Origin: Tardiphaga alba | GTDB lineage: Bacteria; Pseudomonadota; Alphaproteobacteria; Rhizobiales; Xanthobacteraceae | NCBI RefSeq assembly: GCF_018279705.1 | Contig: NZ_CP036498.1 | Span: 947,001 to 1,011,000, forward strand | Reading direction: 5' to 3' | DNA: 64,000 nt | In this document: positions 56,459-64,000 of the stretch, in pieces | Position numbering within the stretch: position 1 is the stretch's first letter | Layout: the number at the start of each line of letters is the position of its first letter | Made by a program: the position numbers and the translations under genes | Notes under the pieces: model-generated | What the model saw: only the letters and a program-made list of their open reading frames with translations | Told to the model about the DNA's origin: nothing | Databases searched by the model: none

Positions 56459-57577
56459 TCAAGGCATCGCGAATCGTAGCGTCTTGCCGCCGGCGGTCAT
56501 GTCCACGGTCGCGTAGCCGGACGCGGTGAGGCCGCGCGCGGCGCAGTCGGTGTGTTCGCGGATCTCGAATTTACTCTCGCGCGTACACAGCGTGCGCGGG
56601 CCGCCCCAGTTCAGCGGCTGGTCACCGAGCCGGATGGCGCGGCCGGTGTCATCGACGGCTTCGGCGAAGGAGAGCAGCTGCTTCGGCTGGCCGGTGACAT
56701 CGGGGCGCAGGCATTTGCCGGGCTCGATGCGATACCAGCCGCGCGCGATGACGCCCTTGCCATCGTCGGTCGCGATGGAGGCCATCACTTTGTAGGATGT
56801 GTCGTTGCACCAGGTCAGTCCATTGGCGGACGGCGCCTGCACGCCCGTCACCATGGCCTCGAAGAAGTTCGGCGCATTGACGATATCGTCGGTGAGGCCG
56901 CGGCTCCTCAGGAAGGCGGCGAGGCCATTCCGCGTTTTCGGGCCGTCGACGCCGTCGATGGGTGTGGTGTCATAGCCGGCGATCGACAACAGGCGCTGGA
57001 TTGCGGCGAGCTTGGCTTGCTCGTCGTCATATTCGCTGTCTTCGGCGAGATAGGCGACCATGTGGCCGTCTTCGGTCTGTGATGGCTGGATGGTGGTGAA
57101 GGGCGCCAGCGTCTGCCCGGCACGGCACTGGCGCGCGGCGGCAATGACAAAATTGTCTGAAGCGATGCAAAGATTGTCGCTGCCGCTCTGCGCGGGGGCT
57201 GCGCCATAGAGTGGCAGCACGCGGGCATGCAGCAACAGGCGATCGGCAGCGATGGTGCCTTGCGCGACGACCTTGCATTGCGCGGGATCGATGCGAAACC
57301 AGCCGCGGGTGGCGGTCGCGCTCTTGTCATCGATGCCGATGGCGACATCGACGACATAGCTCATGCGGTTGCAGAGCTTGAGATCGGCGGAGGCGGTAGT
57401 AGTGAAGGCGGTCAGGAAGAAGCTGGCGCCAAGCAGTAGTGCGTGCCCGAAACTTTTCCCACCGTCATGGCCGGCCTTGTGCCGGCCATCCACGCCTTGG
57501 GTCACGCGTTGCCAGAAGACGTGGATGCCCGGGACAAGCCCGGGCACGACGGAGCTTCTGCTGCGCGACTTGTCCAT
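56459..57577 (-). CDS. DUF1036-type exported protein with an in-frame repeat at its N-terminus
   Basis: A 372-residue protein. Two DUF1036-like units are visible (LKLCNRMSYVVDVAIGIDD near the start; LTWCNDTSYKVMASIATDDG later), with a short peptidoglycan-binding-like stretch between (LSIAGYDTTPIDGVDGPKTR). A hydrophobic signal (HALLLGASFFLTAFTTTASA) is preceded by about 33 residues translated from a family B repeat, including VVPGLVPGIHVF. The ATG at 57577 overlaps the argB stop by one base (TGATG), which supports translation through the repeat. No start codon is evident between repeat and signal. It is probably periplasmic. Confidence 0.8.
   Translation of the reverse strand: MDKSRSRSSVVPGLVPGIHVFWQRVTQGVDGRHKAGHDGGKSFGHALLLGASFFLTAFTTTASADLKLCNRMSYVVDVAIGIDDKSATATRGWFRIDPAQCKVVAQGTIAADRLLLHARVLPLYGAAPAQSGSDNLCIASDNFVIAAARQCRAGQTLAPFTTIQPSQTEDGHMVAYLAEDSEYDDEQAKLAAIQRLLSIAGYDTTPIDGVDGPKTRNGLAAFLRSRGLTDDIVNAPNFFEAMVTGVQAPSANGLTWCNDTSYKVMASIATDDGKGVIARGWYRIEPGKCLRPDVTGQPKQLLSFAEAVDDTGRAIRLGDQPLNWGGPRTLCTRESKFEIREHTDCAARGLTASGYATVDMTAGGKTLRFAMP
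57462..57551. repeat. Family B palindromic repeat inside the DUF1036 gene, copy 3
   Basis: Starts ccgtcatggccggccttgtg and ends cccgggcacgacg. It keeps the reading frame open on the minus strand and adds about 30 codons ahead of the signal peptide. Confidence 0.82.
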
Positions 57578-58473
57578 CACTTGTGGATCAGCGTGCCCGT
57601 GCCCTGATTGGTGAAGAGTTCGAGCAGCACTGCATGCGGGGTCTTGCCGTCGATGATCACGACGCCTTCGACGCCCTGTTCCAGCGAATAGATGCAGGTC
57701 TCGACCTTCGGTATCATGCCGCCGGAAATGGTGCCGTCGGCGATCAGCTTGCGGGCATCCTTGATCGACAGTTCCGGGATCAGCTTCTTCGACTTGTCGA
57801 GCACGCCCGGCACGTCGGTCAGCAGCAGAAGACGCTTGGCCTTCAATGCGCCGGCGACGGCGCCGGCAAAGGTGTCGGCATTGACGTTGTAGGTCTTGCC
57901 TTCCTTGGATGCAGCGAGCGGCGCCAGCACCGGGATCAGTTCGTGGCCGATGAGCTGGTTCAGCAGCGTGAGATCGACCTTTTCGGGTTCGCCGACAAAG
58001 CCGAGATCAACCACCTTCTCGATATTCGAATCCGGATCGACCATGGTGCGCGTCGCCTTTGACGCGGTGACCATGTTGCCGTCCTTGCCGCAGAGGCCAA
58101 CGGCCTTGCCGCCGGCTTCGTTGATATAGCTGACGATCTGCTTGTTGATCGAGCCAGCCAGCACCATCTCGACGATCTCGATGGTCGCGGCGTCGGTGAT
58201 GCGCAATCCGGCGGCGAATTCCGACTTGATGCCGAGACGCGTGAGCATCTGCGCGATCTGCGGGCCGCCACCATGGACGACCACCGGATTGATGGCAGTC
58301 TGCTCGAGCAGCACGATGTCGCGGGCAAAAGCGCGGGCGGTATCTTCGGCGCCCATGGCGTGGCCGCCATACTTGATGACGATAGTTTCCTCGTCATATT
58401 GCTGCATATGCGGCAGCGCTTCGGAGAGGATGTGGGCCTTTTCGAGAGCACTGATGATGGGCGCGTCGGTCAT
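57577..58473 (-). CDS. argB: Acetylglutamate kinase
   Basis: A 298-residue amino-acid kinase, second step of arginine synthesis. [10 protein letters not shown] and [14 protein letters not shown] form the substrate and phosphate sites. [20 protein letters not shown] and [20 protein letters not shown] are conserved. The N-terminal helix before the catalytic core suggests the hexameric, arginine-inhibited form, which is inference. It is coupled to the DUF1036 gene by a one-base overlap. Confidence 0.96.
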   Translation of the reverse strand: MTDAPIISALEKAHILSEALPHMQQYDEETIVIKYGGHAMGAEDTARAFARDIVLLEQTAINPVVVHGGGPQIAQMLTRLGIKSEFAAGLRITDAATIEIVEMVLAGSINKQIVSYINEAGGKAVGLCGKDGNMVTASKATRTMVDPDSNIEKVVDLGFVGEPEKVDLTLLNQLIGHELIPVLAPLAASKEGKTYNVNADTFAGAVAGALKAKRLLLLTDVPGVLDKSKKLIPELSIKDARKLIADGTISGGMIPKVETCIYSLEQGVEGVVIIDGKTPHAVLLELFTNQGTGTLIHK

Positions 58474-58554
58474 GAAGCGGATCTCACGGTGAGCAATCTG
58501 CGCCGCGTTCTAGCTGATTGGCGGGAGGGGTGCAAAGGCCGAGGCCGCATGGGC

Positions 58555-58642
58555 GTAACCCGGATGGAGCGGAGCGCAATCCGGGGACCGGCGATGTGTT
58601 GAAGCTCTGATTCCTGGATTTCGCTTCGCTCCATCCAGGCTA
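58555..58642. repeat. Family C palindromic repeat, copy 3
   Basis: Starts gtaacccggatggagcggag and ends gctccatccaggctac. It lies between the DUF423 gene and argB. Confidence 0.78.
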
Positions 58643-58653
58643 CGGGACAGAGC

Positions 58654-59028
58654 CTATTTCCGCGGCCATGCCGCGGATACCGCCAGCGCAATCCAGCTGA
58701 CGATCATGAGCGTTCCACCGGTCGGCGCGGCCATGGGAAACAGGCCGTGGCCGATATATTGGCGCAGCGTTAGATCCCCCGCGAACAATGACGCGCCAAT
58801 GACAAGACCGAATGCCGCGGTCAGGCCGATCCGCAGATGCGCAATACCGCGCTCGATCAGCGCGACTGCGCCGAGAACCGCAGCGGCGTGAAACAGCAGC
58901 ATCGAGGATGCGGAGGCGAGGCGCGAGGCGTCGGGCTGATGCGCCGAGGCGGCAGCGAGAATTACGCCATCGGCACCCATGATGCCGGCACAGATGATCA
59001 CGATGCGAAACAGGGCCATACGGTTCAT
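58654..59028 (-). CDS. DUF423 membrane protein
   Basis: A 124-residue protein with four TM helices. SASSMLLFHAAAVLGAVALI and FGLVIGASLFAGDLTLRQYI are the DUF423 (YgdD/YwdK) signature. Function is unknown. The ATG overlaps the engB stop (TGATG), so translation is coupled. Confidence 0.9.
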   Translation of the reverse strand: MNRMALFRIVIICAGIMGADGVILAAASAHQPDASRLASASSMLLFHAAAVLGAVALIERGIAHLRIGLTAAFGLVIGASLFAGDLTLRQYIGHGLFPMAAPTGGTLMIVSWIALAVSAAWPRK

Positions 59029-59678
59029 CAGCTGCGCTCGTTGAGCAGGCGCATCATCGCGGCGCGTAGCTCGGCCATGCCGCCGCCGTCGCGCGAGGAC
59101 GTCACCAGGATTTCCGGGAAGGCAGCGGGATGCGTGCGCAGCGCGGCCTGGGTCTCTTCTTTCACTTTCTCAAGCTCGGCCTTCTTCACCTGATCGGCCT
59201 TGGTGAGGACGATCTGGTAGCTGACGGCGGAACGGTCGAGCGACTTCAGCACGTCGAGATCGACGTCCTTGAGGCCGTGGCGGCTGTCGATCAGGACATA
59301 GACGCGGGCCAGCGTCGCGCGGCCCTGCAGGAAAGAATAAATCAGCTTGGTCCAGGACGCGATCTTGGCCTTTGGCGCGGAGGCATAACCATAGCCCGGC
59401 ATATCCACGAGACGGAAATCGCCGTTGTTCGGGCCTTCGAAGAAGATCAGTTCCTGGGTGCGGCCCGGCGTGTGCGAGGTGCGCGCCAGCGCGTTGCGGC
59501 CGGTGAGCGCATTGATCAGGCTGGACTTGCCGACATTGGAGCGGCCGGCAAAGGCGACTTCCATCCCGGCCATGGGAGGCAGGGTCTCAAGCGAGGGGGA
59601 AGCCCAGATGAACTTCCACTCGCCTGCGAACATCAGGCGCCCCTGTTCGATCAGCTCCGCATCGGGTTCGGTGGTCAT
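59028..59678 (-). CDS. engB: Ribosome biogenesis GTPase YihA/EngB
   Basis: A 216-residue GTPase for late large-subunit assembly. G1 is GRSNVGKSSLINALTG, G2 region TSHTPGRTQELIFF, G3 DMPGYGYASAPK, G4 LTKADQVKKAEL. MTTEPDA is chosen as start because upstream sequence translates a family A repeat. It lies between yidC and the DUF423 gene on the same strand. Confidence 0.96.
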   Translation of the reverse strand: MTTEPDAELIEQGRLMFAGEWKFIWASPSLETLPPMAGMEVAFAGRSNVGKSSLINALTGRNALARTSHTPGRTQELIFFEGPNNGDFRLVDMPGYGYASAPKAKIASWTKLIYSFLQGRATLARVYVLIDSRHGLKDVDLDVLKSLDRSAVSYQIVLTKADQVKKAELEKVKEETQAALRTHPAAFPEILVTSSRDGGGMAELRAAMMRLLNERS

Positions 59679-59713
59679 GCGTGAGCTTTCCTTGTTCTCA
59701 GCGACGCTCAAAC

Positions 59714-59842
59714 ACCTCTCCCCACCGGGGAGAGGTCGCGCGCTCTTGCGCGCGGGTGAGGGGGCGCCGCAAGCTTTGTCCGAGTGTAGCCCCCTCACCC
59801 GGCTTGCTTCGCAATCCGACCTCTCCCCGGCGGGGAGAGGTG
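59714..59842. repeat. Family A palindromic repeat, copy 6
   Basis: About 129 bp from cacctctccccaccggggag to ctctccccggcggggagagg, between yidC and engB. If transcribed it would form a long hairpin inside the rpmH-yidC-engB transcript. Confidence 0.82.
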
Positions 59843-59868
59843 TCCTTGCGTCGTTGTGAATTCAGAGA

Positions 59869-61731
59869 CTAGCTCTTCTTCTCGGCGGGCTTCTTGCCGA
59901 ACGTCGACTTGATATTGTCGAACAGCTCAACCTTCACACCGTTCTTGTTCATGATGTAGGCCTGCTGCAGCACCGAGAGCAGGTTGTTCCAGGCCCAGTA
60001 GATCACGAGGCCGGCCGGGAAGCCCGCAAGCATGAAGGTGAAAATCAGCGGCATCCAGTCGAAGATCATCTTCTGGGTCGGATCCGGCGGCGTCGGATTC
60101 AGCTTCATCTGGAACCACATCGTGATGCCCATGATGATCGGCCAGATGCCGAGCGCGAGGTAGTGACCGAGAACAGGGATCGCCGTCGGATCGAACGGGA
60201 GCAGACCGAACAGGTTGAACAGGTTGGTCGGATCATGCGCCGACAGATCCTTGATCCAGCCAAAGAACGGCGCGTGGCGCATTTCGATGGTGACGAACAG
60301 GACCTTGTAGAGCGAGAAGAACACCGGGATCTGCAGCAGGACGGGAAGACAGCCGGCGACCGGATTGATCTTCTCCTTCTTGTAGATCTCCATCATTTCC
60401 TGCTGCTGCTTCATCCGGTCGTCCGGATAGCGCTCCTTGAGCGCCATTAGCTGCGGCTGGATCGCCTTCATCTTCGCCATCGAGGCGTAGGACTTGTTGG
60501 CGAGCGGGAAGAAGATGATCTTGACCAGCACCGTCACCAGCAGAATGGCGACGCCGAAATTGCCGAACAGGTGGAAGAACCAGTCGAGCGCCAGGAACAT
60601 CGGCTTGGTGATGAAGTAGAACCAGCCCCAGTCGATCAGCAGATCGAAGTGGTTGAGGCCGAGCGACTGATTATAGCCGCCGAGGCCGACCGCGATCGGG
60701 AAGTTGAGGCCGACGGTGGCGGCTTCCTTGGCGCCGGCGAACAGGCGCGCATTGGCCGATGTCGAAGCGCCGGGCGCGACGGTCTGCGCGTCCTGCAGAT
60801 AGTCGGTCTGATAGGTGCGGACGGTGCCGGCGAGGTTCGACGAGAAGCGCGCCTGCAGCTTCGCGGTGGTGTCGGGCAGCAGCGCCGAGGCCCAGTATTT
60901 GTCGGTGATGCCGAGCCACGCATTGGTGACGTTGAACGGGACCGACTTGGCTTCCTCGATCTTCTTGTAGCCGTATTCCTGCAGGCCCTGGTCGCCGAGA
61001 TAACCGACGAGACCTTCATGCAGGATGTAATAGCCTTCCACATGCGGCGTGCCGTGGCGCGAGATCAGCGCGAACGGGTACAGCGTGACCGGGTTGCTGC
61101 CGGCATTGGCGACGTCATCCTTGATCGAGAACAGGTAACGGTCGTCGATCGAAATGGTGCGGGTGAAGGTGAGGCCTTCGCCGTTGTTGTACTTCAGAAC
61201 CACCGGCGACGACGGGGTGAGGGCGTTGGTGCCTTCCTGCGTCCATTCGGTGTTGGCGTCGGGCAGCTTCGCGGTGGTGCCGGTGGCGCCGACCCAGCCG
61301 AATTCGGCGTAGTAAGGCGCGGCGGTGCCCGAGGGCGAGAACAGCGTGATCGGCGGCGAAGTCGGATCGACGGTCATGCGGAATTTGGTGAGCGCGATAT
61401 CGTCGAGGCGGGCGCCCTTCAGCGAGATCGAGCCTGCGAGGCGCGGCGTGTCGATCTTCACGCGCTTGGTGGACGAGATCGCCTGGTCACGGCTGACCGG
61501 CGCATTGGAGGGAGCGGCATTGGTGGGCGCACCAGCCGGCGTCGGGGCCGCCGAGCCCGGCTGCGGCGTGCTGCCGCCGGCCGCGGGTTGAGCAGGGTTC
61601 GCGAGCTGGGCCTGGGTGGCCTGCTGCGCCTTCTGCTTTTCCATCTGCGGGATGTTGTAGAAATATTGCCAGCCTATCAGCACCAGGCCGGACAGAACGA
61701 CGGCGATAATGGTGTTGCGATTGTCGGTCAT
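59869..61731 (-). CDS. yidC: Membrane protein insertase YidC
   Basis: A 620-residue insertase. TM1 near the N-terminus (TIIAVVLSGLVLIGWQYFYN) is followed by a long Ala/Pro/Gln-rich and periplasmic beta domain. The C-terminal core includes YKKEKINPVAGCLPVLLQIP and FTFMLAGFPAGLVIYWAWNN. It inserts membrane proteins with or without Sec. It follows rnpA by 84 bp in the conserved rpmH-rnpA-yidC order. Confidence 0.97.
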   Translation of the reverse strand: MTDNRNTIIAVVLSGLVLIGWQYFYNIPQMEKQKAQQATQAQLANPAQPAAGGSTPQPGSAAPTPAGAPTNAAPSNAPVSRDQAISSTKRVKIDTPRLAGSISLKGARLDDIALTKFRMTVDPTSPPITLFSPSGTAAPYYAEFGWVGATGTTAKLPDANTEWTQEGTNALTPSSPVVLKYNNGEGLTFTRTISIDDRYLFSIKDDVANAGSNPVTLYPFALISRHGTPHVEGYYILHEGLVGYLGDQGLQEYGYKKIEEAKSVPFNVTNAWLGITDKYWASALLPDTTAKLQARFSSNLAGTVRTYQTDYLQDAQTVAPGASTSANARLFAGAKEAATVGLNFPIAVGLGGYNQSLGLNHFDLLIDWGWFYFITKPMFLALDWFFHLFGNFGVAILLVTVLVKIIFFPLANKSYASMAKMKAIQPQLMALKERYPDDRMKQQQEMMEIYKKEKINPVAGCLPVLLQIPVFFSLYKVLFVTIEMRHAPFFGWIKDLSAHDPTNLFNLFGLLPFDPTAIPVLGHYLALGIWPIIMGITMWFQMKLNPTPPDPTQKMIFDWMPLIFTFMLAGFPAGLVIYWAWNNLLSVLQQAYIMNKNGVKVELFDNIKSTFGKKPAEKKS

Positions 61732-61815
61732 CGTTCAGGTCTCGTTATCCGAAATGCAGGTGCGGCGGGCCTGGGGCCGGCTGCGCGCTGCTTGTGGCAG
61801 GCCGGAGCCGTCAGG

Positions 61816-62187
61816 TCACGTCGTTTTTGCAGCAGTGATCTTTGAAGTCGCGGTTTTGGAAGATTGCCGTTCGAGCCTGTGCAGCGCCGAGCGGAGGTCA
61901 TCGAGCATGGTAGCAAAATCGCGCGTCAGCGCATTGCGACGGCCGACTAGCACATAATCGCTGTGGGCGCGCATAGACAATGGATCGACGCGCTTCACCA
62001 GTTCGCGAAGCCGGCGTTTGATCCGGTTCCGCTCGGGCGCGGTTCCATTCTTCTTGGTAACAGTAAAACCGACCCGGACCGGGCCGGTGTCATCACGGTG
62101 TCGCTGCTGCAGGACAAAAGCAGGGGCGTTCACGCGCAATGAAGCGGCGACAGCGAGGAAGTCCGCTCGCTGCCGTAACCGCTCCAT
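61816..62187 (-). CDS. rnpA: Ribonuclease P protein component
   Basis: A 123-residue basic protein that helps RNase P RNA trim tRNA 5' ends. VGFTVTKKNGTAPERNRIKR contains the conserved RNR-like segment, followed by RLRELVKR. The start MERLRQRADF at 62187 fits the family; the longer frame is a shadow of rpmH. rpmH ends 25 bp upstream. Confidence 0.95.
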   Translation of the reverse strand: MERLRQRADFLAVAASLRVNAPAFVLQQRHRDDTGPVRVGFTVTKKNGTAPERNRIKRRLRELVKRVDPLSMRAHSDYVLVGRRNALTRDFATMLDDLRSALHRLERQSSKTATSKITAAKTT

Positions 62188-62212
62188 GATGATGTCTCGG
62201 AAGGAGATCCGA

Positions 62213-62347
62213 TCAGGCGCTGAGGCGCTTGCGGCCACGGGCGCGGCGAGCAGCGAGAACCTTGCGGCCGCCAACGGTGGCGAGACGGGCACGGAAGCCG
62301 TGGCGGCGCTTGCGCACCAGTTTCGAGGGTTGATAAGTGCGCTTCAC
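62213..62347 (-). CDS. rpmH: Large ribosomal subunit protein bL34
   Basis: The 44-residue L34 reads [20 protein letters not shown] then ends [10 protein letters not shown]. The start is a GTG at 62347, the only one that gives the invariant N-terminus. It begins the rpmH-rnpA-yidC operon under the promoter at 62520-62548. Confidence 0.97.
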
Positions 62348-62792
62348 GGGTCGTACTCCGAAAGAACCGGGCAATAGACCGCCGTGCTGGCAATCGATCA
62401 CCAATTAAATTGAGATGTGCCCTAAGACGTTGACTTCGCGAGCCGTTTCCGGCTGCAAGCGCGTTCGACCCCTAAAGGCCGCCCCGACAAAAGCCGGGCC
62501 ATCGCGGACAGTTGGCCGGCTTATAAGCGAGCGTCCTGTTTTCGTCAATCTTGCCCGGTAACAACTTGCAGCATCGGCTGCGCGAATATCACAGCCATCT
62601 TGGCGGAAAACCTCAGATTTGGACAAGTTGACGGGCTGGGCCGCATGTAGTCTGGATGGCCGTCTGTTCGCTGGGCGGACGAGCGCCGTAGTGTGTTACT
62701 TTACCGTAACTATTCGTCGCTCGACCCGTATCGCCGAATAGTCCACTTACTAAAAGTCAGCGTCATAACGTCAGAAATTCGAGGCGCATCGC
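62348..62792. other. Intergenic region between divergent rpmH and sensor-kinase genes
   Basis: 445 bp without a convincing gene. It holds the rpmH promoter and a leader of about 165 nt for that operon. No DnaA-box cluster or dnaA/hemE context marks a replication origin. A promoter for the kinase gene is not clear. Confidence 0.6.
62520..62548 (-). promoter_or_regulatory. sigma70-type promoter of the rpmH operon
   Basis: On the minus strand TTGACG (62548-62543), exactly 17 bases, then TATAAG (62525-62520). This is the best housekeeping promoter in the window and points at rpmH. Confidence 0.75.
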
Positions 62793-64000
62793 GTGTCATC
62801 GGCGGACCAACGACCATCCATCCCAACGCTGGGTCTCGGCCCCTGGCGAAAGCTTGGTCTGTCCGGCAAGTTGCTGCTGCTGACCATTCCGCTCGTTTTG
62901 GCGGCTCAGATCCTGATTTACGTGCCCTCGATCGCCAATTTCCGCATCAACCGTCTCAATGACAAACTGGCGGCGGCCAATACGGCCGCGCTGGTGCTGG
63001 ATGCCGCCCCCTCGGCATGGTGCCGGAATCGCTGTCCCGGCAGATTCTCAGCAGTATCGGCGCGCGGGCCGTGGCCATCAAATGGGGACAGCAGCGCAGG
63101 CTTCTGGCCAGCGCCGACCTCCCGGCCCAGATCGATCACGATATCGACATGCGATCGATGACGGTGTGGTCCGCGATCATCGATTCCTTCCAGATGATGT
63201 TCGAAACCGGCAATCAGGCCATCCGGGTGATCGGCCCGGCTCCCGGCGGGGCTCAGTTCATCGAGGTGGTGTTCGACGAATTGCCGCTGCGGCAGGCGAT
63301 GTACCGGTTTTCCAGCAATCTGTTGTGGGTCTCGCTGGGGCTGGCGATCCTGTCCGCGGGGCTGGTCTATATTACCCTGCATTACCTGTTCGTGCGGCCG
63401 ATGCGGGGCTGACCGCAAATATGGTCGCATTTCACGAAAACCCCGAAAGTCCAGCACGCATCATAGTCCCCAGCCAACGCGCCGATGAAATCGGCGTGGC
63501 GGAGCGCGAATTGTCGGACATGCAGCGCGATCTGGTCTCGATGCTGCATCAAAAGAGCAGGCTCGCCGCGCTCGGCCTCGCCGTGTCGAAGATCAATCAC
63601 GATCTCCGCAATCTGCTGGCATCGTCGCAATTGCTGTCCGATCAGCTGAGCAGTGTGCCGGACCCGCGCGTGCAGCGCTTTGCGCCGAAGCTGATGCGCT
63701 CGCTGGAGCGCGCGATCGCCTTCTGTCAGTCGACGCTCTCTTATGGTCGCGCGCAGGAAGCAGCTCCGGATCGACGGCTGATCCTGGTCGAAACGGTCGT
63801 CAGTGATGTGCGTGAATCCGCGGGTCTTGCAGCCGATGCATCCATCGGTTGGATTGACGCCATCGAGCGCGGTCTGGTGATCGATGCCGATCCGGACCAG
63901 CTGTTTCGGATCCTGCTCAATCTGGTCCGCAATGCCGCGCAGGCCCTCGAAGGACAGCCGGACAGCGACGCAGCGCCGCCGCAGATTCGGATCACCGGGC
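62793..64000 (+). pseudogene. Sensor histidine kinase with two frameshifts, 3' end outside the window
   Basis: The GTG at 62793 starts a kinase with TM1 (LSGKLLLLTIPLVLAAQILI), a periplasmic sensor, and TM2 (SNLLWVSLGLAILSAGLVYI). A HAMP-like linker and a HisKA domain with KINHDLRNLLASSQLL follow, then an N-box NLVRNAAQAL. One reading frame is lost near 63014 (GG, expected GGG before ATGGTGCCGGAA) and again at 63405-63408 (GGGG, expected five). Restoring one G at each point joins the three pieces (DAAPSG-MVPESLSRQ and RPMRG-LTANMVAFHE). The NHDLR box replaces the common SHELR. Signal and partner regulator are unknown. Confidence 0.85.

Noticed and set aside
60571..61845. A 424-codon open frame opposite yidC
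   Set aside because: Codon-bias shadow; Arg/Gly-rich with no domain.
62348..62792. Replication origin beside rpmH
   Set aside because: The rpmH-dnaA origin arrangement is not seen; no dnaA or hemE gene and no DnaA-box cluster occur here.

Overview
The window is 64 kb of high-GC chromosomal DNA from an alphaproteobacterium of the Bradyrhizobium/Rhodopseudomonas/Tardiphaga group. This rests on the gene order chvI-chvG-hprK-EIIA-ptsH beside pckA, an SRP RNA upstream of dnaX-ybaB-recR, rpmH-rnpA-yidC-engB followed by argB-dapD-dapE, and short palindromic intergenic repeats typical of that group. Genus level is inference. Most of the window is core genome; no tRNA, rRNA, CRISPR array, transposase or integrase was found.

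Layout. 1-7.1 kb: end of an EAL-domain gene, a GST, a flavin/ferredoxin oxidoreductase fusion with a LysR regulator, an orphan branched-chain amino-acid-type binding protein and a DUF4258/DUF2283 pair resembling a toxin-antitoxin module. 7.1-10.8 kb: lepA and a frameshifted GT39-type glycosyltransferase. 10.9-17.7 kb: regulatory PTS (ptsH, EIIA, hprK), the ChvG/ChvI two-component system, a HugZ-like protein and frameshifted pckA. 17.6-18.7 kb: a roughly 1-kb insertion carrying a two-TM receiver-domain gene, bounded by two copies of the pckA 3' end. 18.8-28.6 kb: an EamA-like transporter, a three-gene subtilisin cassette, glgP, a DUF2865 protein, a sodium:proton antiporter and pyrE. 28.7-41.7 kb: GST, polA, an acyltransferase, hrpB broken by a palindromic repeat, an aspartic protease, a phosphohexomutase, AmpG and recR. 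41.7-52.2 kb: ybaB, dnaX, SRP RNA, HIT-nudC, a PfkB kinase, Lrp, YeiH with LysR, and def-fmt-truA. 52.3-64 kb: MTAN-like gene, dapE, dapD, pyrimidine nucleotidase, DUF1036, argB, DUF423-engB, yidC-rnpA-rpmH, and the start of a multiply frameshifted sensor kinase.

How the genes work together. EIIA, HPr and HprK form a regulatory phosphorelay with no sugar permease and sit on the same strand as ChvG/ChvI, next to the gluconeogenic gene pckA. DapD, DapE and ArgB serve lysine/peptidoglycan and arginine synthesis. RpmH, RnpA, YidC and EngB serve ribosome, RNase P and membrane-protein biogenesis. Def, Fmt and TruA serve N-terminal formyl-methionine handling and tRNA modification.

Most notable signals. 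(1) The pckA 3'-end duplication flanking a receiver-domain gene. (2) A co-directional cassette of a triple-repeat helical protein, a small protein and a leaderless subtilisin. (3) A three-copy array of CtrA-like boxes with an exact 24-bp period upstream of def. (4) Palindromic repeats inside coding sequence, one translated in frame at the start of a DUF1036 protein and one splitting hrpB. (5) Four single-base deletions in G/C runs across three otherwise intact genes, probably sequence errors. At least seventeen dispersed repeats of five families occupy many intergenic gaps.
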